A stretch of DNA of 64,000 nucleotides, from contig OY804589.1 of NCBI GenBank assembly GCA_963680875.1, forward strand, positions 1,674,001 through 1,738,000, written 5' to 3'. The notes under the pieces are model-generated. The model had not been told where the DNA came from, searched no databases, and was given only the letters and a program-made list of their open reading frames with translations. Within the stretch, counting starts at the first letter, position 1, and every line of letters begins with the position of its first letter. Both the position numbers and the translations under genes were made by a program. This document shows positions 13,547 through 27,147 of this stretch, one piece after another. The DNA is from Bathymodiolus brooksi (Eukaryota > Mollusca > Bivalvia > Mytilida > Modiolidae).

Positions 13547-16546
13547 AGCATAAACGTTAAGGGACAACCACGAATGGACAATACAGAGACAATGTAAACA
13601 TAAACGTTAAGGGACAACCAAGAATGTGCAATACAGAGACAATGTAAACATAAACGTTAAGTGGCAACCAAGAATGGACAATACAGAGACAATGTAAACA
13701 TAAACGTTAAGGGACAACCAAGAATGGACAATACAGAGACAATGTAAACATAAACGTTAAGTGACAACCAAGAATGGACAATACAGAGACAATGTAAACA
13801 TAAACGTTAAGTGACAACCAAGAATGGACAATACAGAGACAATGTAAACATAAACGTTAAGTGACAACCAAGAATGGACAATACAGAGACAATGTAATCA
13901 TAAACGTTAAGGGACAACCAAGAATGGACAATACAGAGACAATGTAAACATAAACGTTCAGTGACAACCAAGAATGGACAATACAGAGACAATGTAAGCA
14001 TAAACGTTAAGTGACAACCAAAAATGGACAATACAGAGACAATGTAAACATAAACGTTAAGTGGCAACCAAGAATGGACAATACAGAGACAATGTAAACA
14101 TAAACGTTCAGTGGCAACCAAGAATGGACAATACAGAGACAATGTAAACATAAACGTTTAGGGACAACCAAGAATGGACAATACAGAGACAATGTAAACA
14201 TAAACGTTAAGGGACAACCAAGAATGGACAATACAGAGACAATGTAAACATAAACGTTAAGTGACAACCAAGAATGGACAATACAGAAACAATGTAAACA
14301 TAAACGTTCATTGACAACCAAGAATGGACAATACAGTGACAATGTAAACATAAACGTTCAGTGATAACCTATAATGGACAATACAGAGACAATGTAAACA
14401 TAAACGTTCAGTGACAACCAAGAATGGACAATACAGAGACAATGTAAACATAAACGTTCAGTGACAACCAAGAATGGACAATACAGAGACAATGTAAACA
14501 TAAACGTTCAGTGACAACCAAGAATGGACAATACAGAGACAATGTAAATATAAACGTTAAGTGGCAACCAAGAATGGACAATACAGAGACAGTGTAAGCA
14601 TAAACGTTAAGTGACAACCAGGAATGGACAATACAGAGACAATGTAAACATAAACGTTCAGTGACAACCAAGAATGGACAATACAGAGACAATGTAAACA
14701 TAAACGTTAAGTGGCAACCAAGAATGGACAATACAGAGACAATGTAAACATAAACGTTAAGTGACAACCAAGAATGGATAATACAGAGACAATGTAAACA
14801 TAAACATTAAGTGACAACCAAGAATGGACAATACAGAGACAATGTAAACATAAACGTTAAGTGACAACCAAGAATGGACAATACAGAGACAATGTAAACA
14901 TAAACGTTAAGTGACAACCAAGAATGGACAATACAGAGACAATGTAAACATAAACGTTAAGTGACAACCAAGAATGGATAATACAGAGACAATGTAAACA
15001 TAAACGTTAAGTGACAACCAAGAATGGACAATACAGAGACAATGTAAACATAAACGTTAAGGGACAACCAAGAATGGACAATACAGAGGCAATGTAAACA
15101 TAAACGTTAAGTGACAACCAAGAATGGACAATACAGAGACAATGTAAACATAAACGTTCAGTGACATCCATGAATGGACAATACAGAGACAATGTTAACA
15201 TAAACGTTAAGGGACAACCAAGAATGGACAATACAGAGGCAATGTAAACATAAACGTTAAGTGACAACCAAGAATGGACAATACAGAGACAATGTAAACA
15301 TAAACGTTCAGTGACAACCATGAATGGACAATACAGAGACAATGTTAACATAAACGTTAAGGGACAACCAAGAATGGACAATACAGAGACAATGTAAACA
15401 TAAACGTTAAGGGACAACCAAGAATGGACAATACAGGGACAATGTAAACATAAACGTTTAGGGACAACCAAGAATGGACAATACAGAGACAATGTAAACA
15501 TAAACGTTCAGTGACAACCAAGAATGGACAATACAGAGACAATGTAAACATAAACGTTCAGTGACAACCCAGAATGGACAATACAGAGACAATGTAAATA
15601 TAAACGTTAAGGGACAACCAAGAATGGACAATAGAGAGACAATGTAAACATAAACGTTAAGTGACAACCAAGAATGGACAATACAGAGACAATGTAAACA
15701 TAAACGTTCAGTGGCAACCAAGAATGGACAATACAGAGACAATGTAAACATAAACGTTAAGTGACAACCAAGAATGGACAATACAGAGACAATGTAAACA
15801 TAAACGTTCAGTGACAACCAAGAATGGACAATACAGAGACAATGTAAACATAAACGTTCAGTGACAACCAAGAATGGACAATACAGAGACAATGTAAACA
15901 TAAACATTAAGTGACAACCAAGAATGGACAATACAGAGACAATGTAAACATAAACGTTAAGTGGCAACCAAGAATGGACAATACAGAGACAATGTAAACA
16001 TAAACGTTAAGTGACAACCAAGAATGGACAATACAGAGACAATGTAATCATAAACGTTAAGGGACAACCAAGAATGGACAATACAGAGACAATGTAAACA
16101 TAAACGTTAAGGGACAACCAAGAATGGACAATACAGAGACAATGTAAGCATAAACGTTAAGTGACAACCAAGAATGGACAATACAGAGACAATGTAAACA
16201 TAAACGTTAAGGGACAACCAAGAATGGACAATACAGAGACAATGGAAACATAAACGTTAAGTGACAACCAAGAATGTACAATACAGAGACAATGTAAACA
16301 TAAACGTTAAGTGACAACCAAGAATGGACAATACAGAGACAATATAAACATAAACGTTCAGTGACAACCAAGAATGGACAATACAGAGACAATGTAAACA
16401 TAAACGTTAAGTGACAACCAAGAATGGACAATACAGAGACAATGTAAACATAAACGTTCAGTGACAACCAAGAATGGACAATACAGAGACAATGTAAACA
16501 TAAACGTTAAGTGACAACCAAGAATGGACAATACAGAGACAATGTA
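13547..16546 (+). repeat. 70-monomer period copy (3,500 bp) of 10,047-13,046
   Basis: Markers recur at an offset of 3,500: AATGTGC at 10,121 and 13,621, A23 at 10,500 and 14,000, GATAACCTATAATGG at 10,850 and 14,350, AACATT at 12,400 and 15,900, TGGAAAC at about 12,734 and 16,234. It ends where 16,550 shows ATGAATGG (T22) while 13,050 is consensus. Private changes include ACATCCATG at about 15,166. Confidence 0.88.
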
Positions 16547-18699
16547 AACATAAACGTTAAGTGACAACCATGAATGGACAATACAGAGACAATGTAAACA
16601 TAAACGTTAAGGGACAACCAAGAATGGACAATACAGAGACAATGTAAGCATAAACGTTAAGGGACAACCACGAATGGACAATACAGAGACAATGTAAACA
16701 TAAACGTTAAGGGACAACCAAGAATGTGCAATACAGAGACAATGTAAACATAAACGTTAAGTGGCAACCAAGAATGGACAATACAGAGACAATGTAAACA
16801 TAAACGTTAAGGGACAACCAAGAATGGACAATACAGAGACAATGTAAACATAAACGTTAAGTGACAACCAAGAATGGACAATACAGAGACAATGTAAACA
16901 TAAACGTTAAGTGACAACCAAGAATGGACAATACAGAGACAATGTAAACATAAACGTTAAGTGACAACCAAGAATGGACAATACAGTGACAATGTAATCA
17001 TAAACGTTAAGGGACAACCAAGAATGGACAATACAGAGACAATGTAAACATAAACGTTCAGTGACAACCAAGAATGGACAATACAGAGACAATGTAAACA
17101 TAAACGTTAAGTGACAACCAAAAATGGACAATACAGAGACAATGTAAACATAAACGTTCAGTGACAACCAAGAATGGACAATACAGAGACAATGTAAACA
17201 TAAACGTTCAGTGGTAACCAAGAATGGACAATACAGAGACAATGTAAACATAAACGTTTAGGGACAACCAAGAATGGACAATACAGAGACAATGTAAACA
17301 TAAACGTTAAGGGACAACCAAGAATGGACAATACAGAGACAATGTAAACATAAACGTTAAGTGACAACCAAGAATGGACAATACAGAAACAATGTAAACA
17401 TAAACGTTCAGTGACAACCAAGAATGGACAATACAGAGACAATGTAAACATAAACGTTAAGTGGCAACCAAGAATGGACAATACAGAGACAATGTAAACA
17501 TAAACGTTAAGGGACAACCAAGAATGGACAATACAGAGACAATGTAAACATAAACGTTAAGTGACAACCAAGAATGGACAATACAGAGACAATGTAAACA
17601 TAAACGTTAAGGGACAACCAAGAATGGACAATACAGAGACAATGTAAACATAAACGTTAAGTGACAACCAAGAATGGACAATACAGAGACAATGTAAACA
17701 TAAACGTTCAGTGACAACCAAGAATGGACAATACAGAGACAATGTAAACATAAACGTTAAGGGACAACCAAGAATGGACAATACAGAGACAATGTAAACA
17801 TAAACGTTAAGTGACAACCAAGAATGGACAATACAGAGACAATGTAAACATAAACGTTCAGTGACAACCATGAATGGACAATACAGAGACAATGTTAACA
17901 TATACGTTAAGGGACAACCAAGAATGGACAATACAGAGACAATGTAAACATAAACGTTAAGTGACAACCAAGAATGGACAATACAGAGACAATGTAAACA
18001 TAAACGTTTAGGGACAACCAAGAATGGACAATACAGAGACAATGTAAACATAAACGTTCAGTGACAACCAAGAATGGACAATACAGAGACAATGTAAACA
18101 TAAACGTTCAGTGACAACCCAGAATGGACAATACAGAGACAATGTAAATATAAACGTTAAGGGACAACCAAGAATGGACAATACAGAGACAATGTAAACA
18201 TAAACGTTAAGTGACAACCAAGAATGGACAATACAGAGACAATGTAAACATAAACGTTCAGTGGCAACCAAGAATGGACAATACAGAGACAATGTAAACA
18301 TAAACGTTAAGTGACAACCAAGAATGGACAATACAGAGACAATGTAAACATAAACGTTCAGTGACAACCAAGAATGGACAATACAGAGACAATGTAAACA
18401 TAAACGTTCAGTGACAACCAAGAATGGACAATACAGAGACAATGTAAACATAAACGTTAAGTGACAACCAAGAATGGACAATACAGAGACAATGTAATCA
18501 TAAACGTTAAGGGACAACCAAGAATGGACAATACAGAGACAATGTAAACATAAACGTTAAGGGACAACCAAGAATGGACAATACAGAGACAATGTAAGCA
18601 TAAACGTTAAGTGACAACCAAGAATGGACAATACAGAGACAATGTAAACATAAACGTTAAGGGACAGCCAAGAATGGACAATAGAAAGACAATGTAAAC

Positions 18700-18748
18700 A
18701 TAACGTTAAGTGACAACCAAGAATGTACAATACAGAGACAATGTAAAC
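18700..18748 (+). other. Monomer with a 1-base deletion (ATAACG)
   Basis: ATAAACG is shortened to ATAACG, loss of one A from a run of three. It lies in the irregular stretch just before the A/B boundary. Confidence 0.9.
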
Positions 18749-19048
18749 ATAAACGTTCAGTGACAACCAAGAATGGACAATACAGAGACAATGTAAACAT
18801 AAACGTTAAGTGACAACCAAGAATGGACAATACAGAGACAATGTAAACATAAACGTTCAGTGACAACCAAGAATGGACAATACAGAGACAATGTAAACAT
18901 AAACGTTAAGTGACAACCAAGAATGGACAATACAGAGACAATGTAAACATAAACGTTTAGTGACAACCATGAATGGACAATACAGAGACAATGTAAACAT
19001 AAACGTTAAGGGACAACCAAGAATGGACAATACAGAGACAATGTAAGC

Positions 19049-19097
19049 ATAAACGTTAAGGGACAACCACGAATGGACAATACAGAGAAATGTAAAC
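19049..19097 (+). other. Monomer with a 1-base deletion (GAGAAATG)
   Basis: GAGACAATG is read as GAGAAATG. A GAGAAAATG variant (C41 to A) is common elsewhere, so the likely path is substitution followed by slippage in the A run. The same lesion occurs at 59,746-59,794. Confidence 0.9.
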
Positions 19098-19847
19098 ATA
19101 AACGTTAAGGGACAACCAAGAATGTGCAATACAGAGACAATGTAAACATAAACGTTAAGTGGCAACCAAGAATGGACAATACAGAGACAATGTAAACATA
19201 AACGTTAAGGAACAACCAAGAATGGACAATACAGAGACAATGTAAACATAAACGTTAAGTGACAACCAAGAATGGACAATACAGAGACAATGTAAACATA
19301 AACGTTAAGTGACAACCAAGAATGGACAATACAGAGACAATGTAAACATAAACGTTAAGTGACAACCAAGAATGGACAATACAGTGACAATGTAATCATA
19401 AACGTTAAGGGACAACCAAGAATGGACAATACAGAGACAATGTAAACATAAACGTTAAGTGACAACCAAAAATGGACAATACAGAGACAATGTAAACATA
19501 AACGTTCAGTGACAACCAAGAATGGACAATACAGAGACAATGTAAACATAAATGTTCAGTGGCAACCAAGAATGGACAATACAGAGACAATGTAAACATA
19601 AACGTTTAGGGACAACCAAGAATGGACAATACAGAGACAATGTAAACATAAACGTTAAGGGACAACCAAGAGTGGACAATATAGAGACAATGTAAACATA
19701 AACGTTAAGTGACAACCAAGAATGGACAATACAGAAACAATGTAAACATAAACGTTCAGTGACAACCAAGAATGGACAATACAGAGACAATGTAAACATA
19801 AACGTTAAGTGGCAACCAAGAATGGACAATACAGAGACAATGTAAAC

Positions 19848-21397
19848 ATAAACGTTAAGTGACAACCAAGAATGGACAATACAGAGACAATAAAAACATA
19901 AACGTTAAGGGACAACCAAGAATGGACAATACAGAGACAATGTAAACATAAACGTTAAGTGACAACCAAGAATGGACAATACAGAGACAATGTAAACATA
20001 AACGTTCAGTGACAACCAAGAATAGACAATACAGAGACAATGTAAACATAAACGTTAAGTGGCAACCAAGAATGGACAATAGAGAGAAAATGTAAACATA
20101 AACGTTAAGGGACAACCAAGAATGGACAATACAGAGACAATGTAAACATAAACGTTAAGGGACAACCAAGAATGGACAATACAGAGACAATGTAAACATA
20201 AACATTAAGTGACAACCAAGAATGGACAATACAGAGACAATGTAAGCATAAACGTTAAGTGGCAACCAAGAATGGACAATACAGAGACAATGTAAACATA
20301 AACGTTAAGGGATAACCAAGAATGGACAATACAGAGACAATGTAAACATAAACGTTAAGTGATAACCAAGAATGGACAATACAGAGACAATGTAAACATA
20401 AACGTTAAGGGACAACCAAGAATGGACAATACATAGACAATGTAAACATAAACGTTAAGTGACAACCAAGAATGGACAATACAGAGACAATGTAAACACA
20501 AACGTTAAGTGATAACCAAGAATGGACAATACAGAGACAATGTAAACATAAACGTTAAGTGATAACCAAGAATGGACAATACAGAGACAATGTAAACATA
20601 AACGTTAAGTGATAACCAAGAATGGACAATACAGAGACAATGTAAACATAAACGTTAAGTGATAACCAAGAATGGACAATACAGGGACAATGTAAGCATA
20701 AACGTTAAGTGACAACCAAGAATGGACAATACAGAGACAATGTAAACATAAACGTTCAGTGACAACCAAGAATGGACAATACAGAGACAATGTAAACATA
20801 AACGTTCAGTGACAACCAAGAATGGACAATACAGAGACAATGTAAACATAAACGTTAAGTGGCAACCAAGAATGGACAATACAGAGACAATGTAAGCATA
20901 AACGTTAAGTGACAACCAAGAATGGACAATACAGAGACAATGTAAACATAAACGTTCAGTGACAACCAAGAATGGACAATACAGAGACAATGTAAACATA
21001 AACGTTAAGTGGCAACCAAGAATGGACAATACATAGACAATGTAAACATAAACGTTAAGTGACAACCAAGAATGGATAATACAGAGACAATGTAAACATA
21101 AACGTTAAGTGACAACCAAGAATGGACAATACAGAGACAATGTAAACATAAACGTTAAGTGACAACCAAGAATGGACAATACAGAGACAATGTAAACATA
21201 AACGTTCAGTGACAACCAAGAATAGACAATACAGAGACAATGTAAACATAAACGTTAAGTGGCAACCAAGAATGGACAATAGAGAGAAAATGTAAACATA
21301 AACGTTAAGGGACAACCAAGAATGGACAATACAGAGACAATGTAAACATAAACGTTAAGGGACAACCAAGAATGGACAATACAGAGACAATGTAAAC
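19848..21397 (+). repeat. Family B, first block
   Basis: First appearance of the B signature: an AACATT monomer at 20,198, a run of GATAACC (T16) monomers from 20,298, ACATAGAC (T37) at about 20,433, ACACAAACG at about 20,498, GGGACAATGTAAGC at about 20,684, then C10, C10, GTGGC+G49, and T30 (GGATAAT) at 21,048. This order is the landmark block that recurs through the rest of the window. The first monomer (19,848) carries a private TAAAAAC. Confidence 0.85.
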
Positions 21398-22347
21398 ATA
21401 AACATTAAGTGACAACCAAGAATGGACAATACAGAGACAATGTAAACATAAACGTTCAGTGACAACCAAGAATGGACAATACAGAGACAATGTAAACATA
21501 AACGTTAAGTGACAACCAAGAATGGACAATACAGAGACAATGTAAACATAAACGTTAAGTGACAACCATGAATGGACAATACAGAGACAATGTAAACATA
21601 AACGTTAAGGGACAACCAAGAATGGACAATACAGAGACAATGTAAGCATAAACGTTAAGGGACAACCACGAATGGACAATACAGAGACAATGTAAACATA
21701 AACGTTAAGGGACAACCAAGAATGTGCAATACAGAGACAATGTAAACATAAACGTTAAGTGGCAACCAAGAATGGACAATACAGAGACAATGTAAACATA
21801 AACGTTAAGGGACAACCAAGAATGGACAATACAGAGACAATGTAAACATAAACGTTAAGTGACAACCAAGAATGGACAATACAGAGACAATGTAAACATA
21901 AACGTTAAGTGACAACCAAGAATGGACAATACAGAGACAATGTAAACATAAACGTTAAGTGACAACCAAGAATGGACAATACAGTGACAATGTAATCATA
22001 AACGTTAAGGGACAACCAAGAATGGACAATACAGAGACAATGTAAACATAAACGTTCAGTGACAACCAAGAATGGACAATACAGAGACAATGTAAACATA
22101 AACGTTAAGTGACAACCAAAAATGGACAATACAGAGACAATGTAAACATAAACGTTCAGTGACAACCAAGAATGGACAATACAGAGACAATGTAAACATA
22201 AACGTTCAGTGGCAACCAAGAATGGACAATACAGAGACAATGTAAACATAAACGTTTAGGGACAACCAAGAATGGACAATACAGAGACAATGTAAACATA
22301 AACGTTAAGGGACAACCAAGAATGGACAATACAGAGACAATGTAAAC
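21398..22347 (+). repeat. Family A island inside family B
   Basis: After the AACATT monomer at 21,398 the order changes to the family-A series: C10, consensus, T22 (21,548), G13+G49, ACCACGAATGG, AATGTGC (21,721), GTGGC, later CAGTGAC with T49 (about 21,995) and A23 (22,098). It matches 16,400-17,350 at an offset of 4,998, that is 5,000 minus the two deletions between them. Family B resumes with the GTGGC/ATAGAGAG monomer at 22,448. Confidence 0.82.
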
Positions 22348-23597
22348 ATAAACGTTAAGTGACAACCAAGAATGGACAATACAGAGACAATGTAAACATA
22401 AACGTTCAGTGACAACCAAGAATGGACAATACAGAGACAATGTAAACATAAACGTTAAGTGGCAACCAAGAATGGACAATAGAGAGAAAATGTAAACATA
22501 AACGTTAAGGGACAACCAAGAATGGACAATACAGAGACAATGTAAACATAAACGTTAAGGGACAACCAAGAATGGACAATACAGAGACAATGTAAACATA
22601 AACATTAAGTGACAACCAAGAATGGACAATACAGAGACAATGTAAGCATAAACGTTAAGTGGCAACCAAGAATGGACAATACAGAGACAATGTAAACATA
22701 AACGTTAAGGGATAACCAAGAATGGACAATACAGAGACAATGTAAGCATAAACGTTAAGTGATAACCAAGAATGGACAATACAGAGACAATGTAAACATA
22801 AACGTTAAGTGATAACCAAGAATGGACAATACAGAGACAATGTAAACATAAACGTTAAGGGACAACCAAGAATGGACAATACATAGACAATGTAAACATA
22901 AACGTTAAGTGACAACCAAGAATGGACAATACAGAGACAATGTAAACACAAACGTTAAGTGATAACCAAGAATGGACAATACAGAGACAATGTAAACATA
23001 AACGTTAAGTGATAACCAAGAATGGACAATACAGAGACAATGTAAACATAAACGTTAAGTGATAACCAAGAATGGACAATACAGAGACAATGTAAACATA
23101 AACGTTAAGTGATAACCAAGAATGGACAATACAGGGACAATGTAAGCATAAACGTTAAGTGACAACCAAGAATGGACAATACAGAGACAATGTAAACATA
23201 AACGTTCAGTGACAACCAAGAATGGACAATACAGAGACAATGTAAACATAAACGTTCAGTGACAACCAAGAATGGACAATACAGAGACAATGTAAACATA
23301 AACGTTAAGTGGCAACCAAGAATGGACAATACAGAGACAATGTAAGCATAAACGTTAAGTGACAACCAAGAATGGACAATACAGAGACAATGTAAACATA
23401 AACGTTCAGTGACAACCAAGAATGGACAATACAGAGACAATGTAAACATAAACGTTAAGTGGCAACCAAGAATGGACAATACATAGACAATGTAAACATA
23501 AACGTTAAGTGACAACCAAGAATGGATAATACAGAGACAATGTAAACATAAACGTTAAGTGACAACCAAGAATGGACAATACAGAGACAATGTAAAC
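22348..23597 (+). repeat. 25-monomer (1,250-bp) tandem unit, copy 1
   Basis: The monomer order C10; GTGGC with ATAGAGAG; G13; G13; AACATT; GTGGC; T16 run; T37; ACACAAACG; T16 run; C10; C10; GTGGC+G49; T30 repeats after exactly 1,250 bp (AACATT at 22,598 and 23,848; T30 at 23,498 and 24,748). It differs from copy 2 by an extra G49 at about 22,747. Confidence 0.88.
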
Positions 23598-24847
23598 ATA
23601 AACGTTAAGTGACAACCAAGAATGGACAATACAGAGACAATGTAAACATAAACGTTCAGTGACAACCAAGAATGGACAATACAGAGACAATGTAAACATA
23701 AACGTTAAGTGGCAACCAAGAATGGACAATAGAGAGAAAATGTAAACATAAACGTTAAGGGACAACCAAGAATGGACAATACAGAGACAATGTAAACATA
23801 AACGTTAAGGGACAACCAAGAATGGACAATACAGAGACAATGTAAACATAAACATTAAGTGACAACCAAGAATGGACAATACAGAGACAATGTAAGCATA
23901 AACGTTAAGTGGCAACCAAGAATGGACAATACAGAGACAATGTAAACATAAACGTTAAGGGATAACCAAGAATGGACAATACAGAGACAATGTAAACATA
24001 AACGTTAAGTGATAACCAAGAATGGACAATACAGAGACAATGTAAACATAAACGTTAATTGATAACCAAGAATGGACAATACAGAGACAATGTAAACATA
24101 AACGTTAAGGGACAACCAAGAATGGACAATACATAGACAATGTAAACATAAACGTTAAGTGACAACCAAGAATGGACAATACAGAGACAATGTAAACACA
24201 AACGTTAAGTGATAACCAAGAATGGACAATACAGAGACAATGTAAACATAAACGTTAAGTGATAACCAAGAATGGACAATACAGAGACAATGTAAACATA
24301 AACGTTAAGTGATAACCAAGAATGGACAATACAGAGACAATGTAAACATAAACGTTAAGTGATAACCAAGAATGGACAATACAGGGACAATGTAAGCATA
24401 AACGTTAAGTGACAACCAAGAATGGACAATACAGAGACAATGTAAACATAAACGTTCAGTGACAACCAAGAATGGACAATACAGAGACAATGTAAACATA
24501 AACGTTCAGTGACAACCAAGAATGGACAATACAGAGACAATGTAAACATAAACGTTAAGTGGCAACCAAGAATGGACAATACAGAGACAATGTAAGCATA
24601 AACGTTAAGTGACAACCAAGAATGGACAATACAGAGACAATGTAAACATAAACGTTCAGTGACAACCAAGAATGGACAATACAGAGACAATGTAAACATA
24701 AACGTTAAGTGGCAACCAAGAATGGACAATACATAGACAATGTAAACATAAACGTTAAGTGACAACCAAGAATGGATAATACAGAGACAATGTAAACATA
24801 AACGTTAAGTGACAACCAAGAATGGACAATACAGAGACAATGTAAAC
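23598..24847 (+). repeat. 25-monomer tandem unit, copy 2
   Basis: Direct partner of 22,348-23,597. It carries the GTTAATTGATAACC variant at about 24,057, which is then shared with 29,507 and 31,207. This shows that those later blocks descend from this copy or a sister of it. Confidence 0.88.
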
Positions 24848-26397
24848 ATAAACGTTAAGTGACAACCAAGAATGGACAATACAGAGAAAATGTAAACATA
24901 AATGTTAAGTGACAACCAAGAATGGACAATACAGAGACAATGTAAACATAAACGTTAAGTGACAACCAAGAATGGATAATACAGAGACAATGTAAACATA
25001 AACGTTAAGTGACAACCAAGAATGGACAATACAGAGACAATGTAAACATAAACGTTAAGGGACAACCAAGAATGGACAATACAGAGACAATGTAAACATA
25101 AACGTTAAGTGACAACCAAGAATGGACAATACAGAGACAATGTTAACATAAACGTTAAGGGACAACCAAGAATGGACAATACAGAGACAATGTAAACATA
25201 AACGTTAAGTGACAACCAAGAATGGACAATACAGAGACAATGTAAACATAAACGTTTAGGGACAACCAAGAATGGACAATACAGAGACAATGTAAACATA
25301 AACGTTAAGTGACAACCAAGAATGGACAATACAGAGACAATGTAAACATAAACGTTCAGTGACAACCCAGAATGGACAATACAGAGACAATGTAAATATA
25401 AACGTTAAGGGACAACCAAGAATGGACAATACAGAGACAATGTAAACATAAACGTTAAGTGACAACCACGAAAGGACAATACAGAGACAATGTAAACATA
25501 AACGTTAAGTGGCAACCAAGAATGGACAATACAGAGACAATGTAAACATAAACGTTAAGGGACAACCAAGAATGGACAATACAGAGACAATGTAAGCATA
25601 AACGTTAAGGGACAACCACGAATGGACAATACAGAGACAATGTAAACATAAACGTTAAGGGACAACCAAGAATGTGCAATACAGAGACAATGTAAACATA
25701 AACGTTAAGTGGCAACCAAGAATGAACAATACAGAGACAATGTAAACATAAACGTTAAGGGACAACCAAGAATGGACAATACAGAGACAATGTAAACATA
25801 AACGTTAAGTGACAACCAAGAATGGACAATACAGAGACAATGTAAACATAAACGTTAAGTGGCAACCAAGAATGGACAATAGAGAGACAATGTAAACATA
25901 AACGTTAAGTGACAACCAAGAATGGACAATACAGAGACAATGTAAACATAAACGTTAAGGGACAACCAAGAATGGACAATACAGAGACAATGTAAACATA
26001 AACATTAAGTGACAACCAACAATGGACAATACAGAGACAATGTAAGCATAAACGTTAAGTGGCAACCAAGAATGGACAATACAGAGACAATGTAAACATA
26101 AACGTTAAGGGACAACCAAGAATGGACAATACAGAGACAATGTAAACATAAACGTTAAGTGATAACCAAGAATGGACAATACAGAGACAATGTAAACATA
26201 AACGTTAAGGGACAACCAAGAATGGACAATACATAGACAATGTAAACATAAACGTTAAGTGACAACCAAGAATGGACAATACAGAGACAATGTAAACATA
26301 AACGTTAAGTGATAACCAAGAATGGACAATACAGAGACAATGTAAACATAAATGTTAAGTGATAACCAAGTATGGACAATACAGAGACAATGTAAAC
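24848..26397 (+). repeat. Family B with one partial 12-monomer unit and a landmark block
   Basis: Contains AATGTTA at 24,898 and T30 at 24,948. It then holds the 600-bp unit series: T10+G13 at 25,248, CCCAG with TAAATATA at 25,348, ACCACGAAAGG at 25,448, GTGGC, G49, ACCACGAATGG, AATGTGC at 25,671. A landmark block follows, with GTGGC/ATAGAGAG at 25,848 and AACATT with AACCAACAATGG at 25,998. The part from 25,448 onward recurs at 32,648, an offset of 7,200. Confidence 0.78.
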
Positions 26398-27147
26398 ATA
26401 AACGTTAAGTGATAACCAAGAATGGACAATACAGAGACAATGTAAACATAAACGTTAAGTGATAACCAAGAATGGACAATACAGAGACAATGTAAGCATA
26501 AACGTTAAGTGACAACCAAGAATGGACAATACAGAGACAATGTAAACATAAACGTTCAGTGACAACCAAGAATGGACAATACAGAGACAATGTAAACATA
26601 AACGTTCAGTGACAACCAAGAATGGACAATACAGAGACAATGTAAACATAAACGTTAAGTGGCAACCAAGAATGGACAATACAGAGACAATGTAAGCATA
26701 AACGTTAAGTGACAACCAAGAATGGACAATACAGAGACAATGTAAACATAAACGTTCAGTGACAACCAAGAATGGACAATACAGAGACAATGTAAACATA
26801 AACGTTAAGTGGCAACCAAGAATGGACAATACAGAGACAATGTAAACATAAACGTTAAGTGACAACCAAGAATGGATAATACAGAGACAATGTAAACATA
26901 AACGTTAAGTGACAACCAAGAATGGACAATACAGAGACAATGTAAACATAAACGTTAAGTGACAACCAAGAATGGACAATACAGAGACAATGTAAACATA
27001 AACGTTAAGTGACAACCAAGAATGGACAATACAGAGACAATGTAAACATAAACGTTAAGTGACAACCAAGAATGGATAATACAGAGACAATGTAAACATA
27101 AACGTTAAGTGACAACCAAGAATGGACAATACAGAGACAATGTAAAC
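26398..27147 (+). repeat. 15-monomer (750-bp) tandem unit, copy 1
   Basis: The series T16; T16+G49; consensus; C10; C10; GTGGC+G49; consensus; C10; GTGGC; T30; three consensus; T30; consensus is followed immediately by an identical series. The left flank (AATGTTA at 26,348) is not shared with the unit before copy 2, which fixes the left junction. Confidence 0.9.

Larger units (their letters stand above)
16547..19847 (+). repeat. Family A tail before the A/B boundary
   Basis: This segment starts with T22 at 16,550 and the AATGTGC marker at 16,721, then follows the family-A order at a 3,100-bp offset (A23 at 14,000 and 17,100). It lacks the GATAACCTATAATGG monomer present in the four copies to its left. 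From about 18,660 the monomers become more irregular: GACAGCC at 18,664, ATAGAAAG at 18,681, AGAGTGG at 19,670, ATATAGAG at 19,679. There are also two single-base deletions. Confidence 0.8.
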
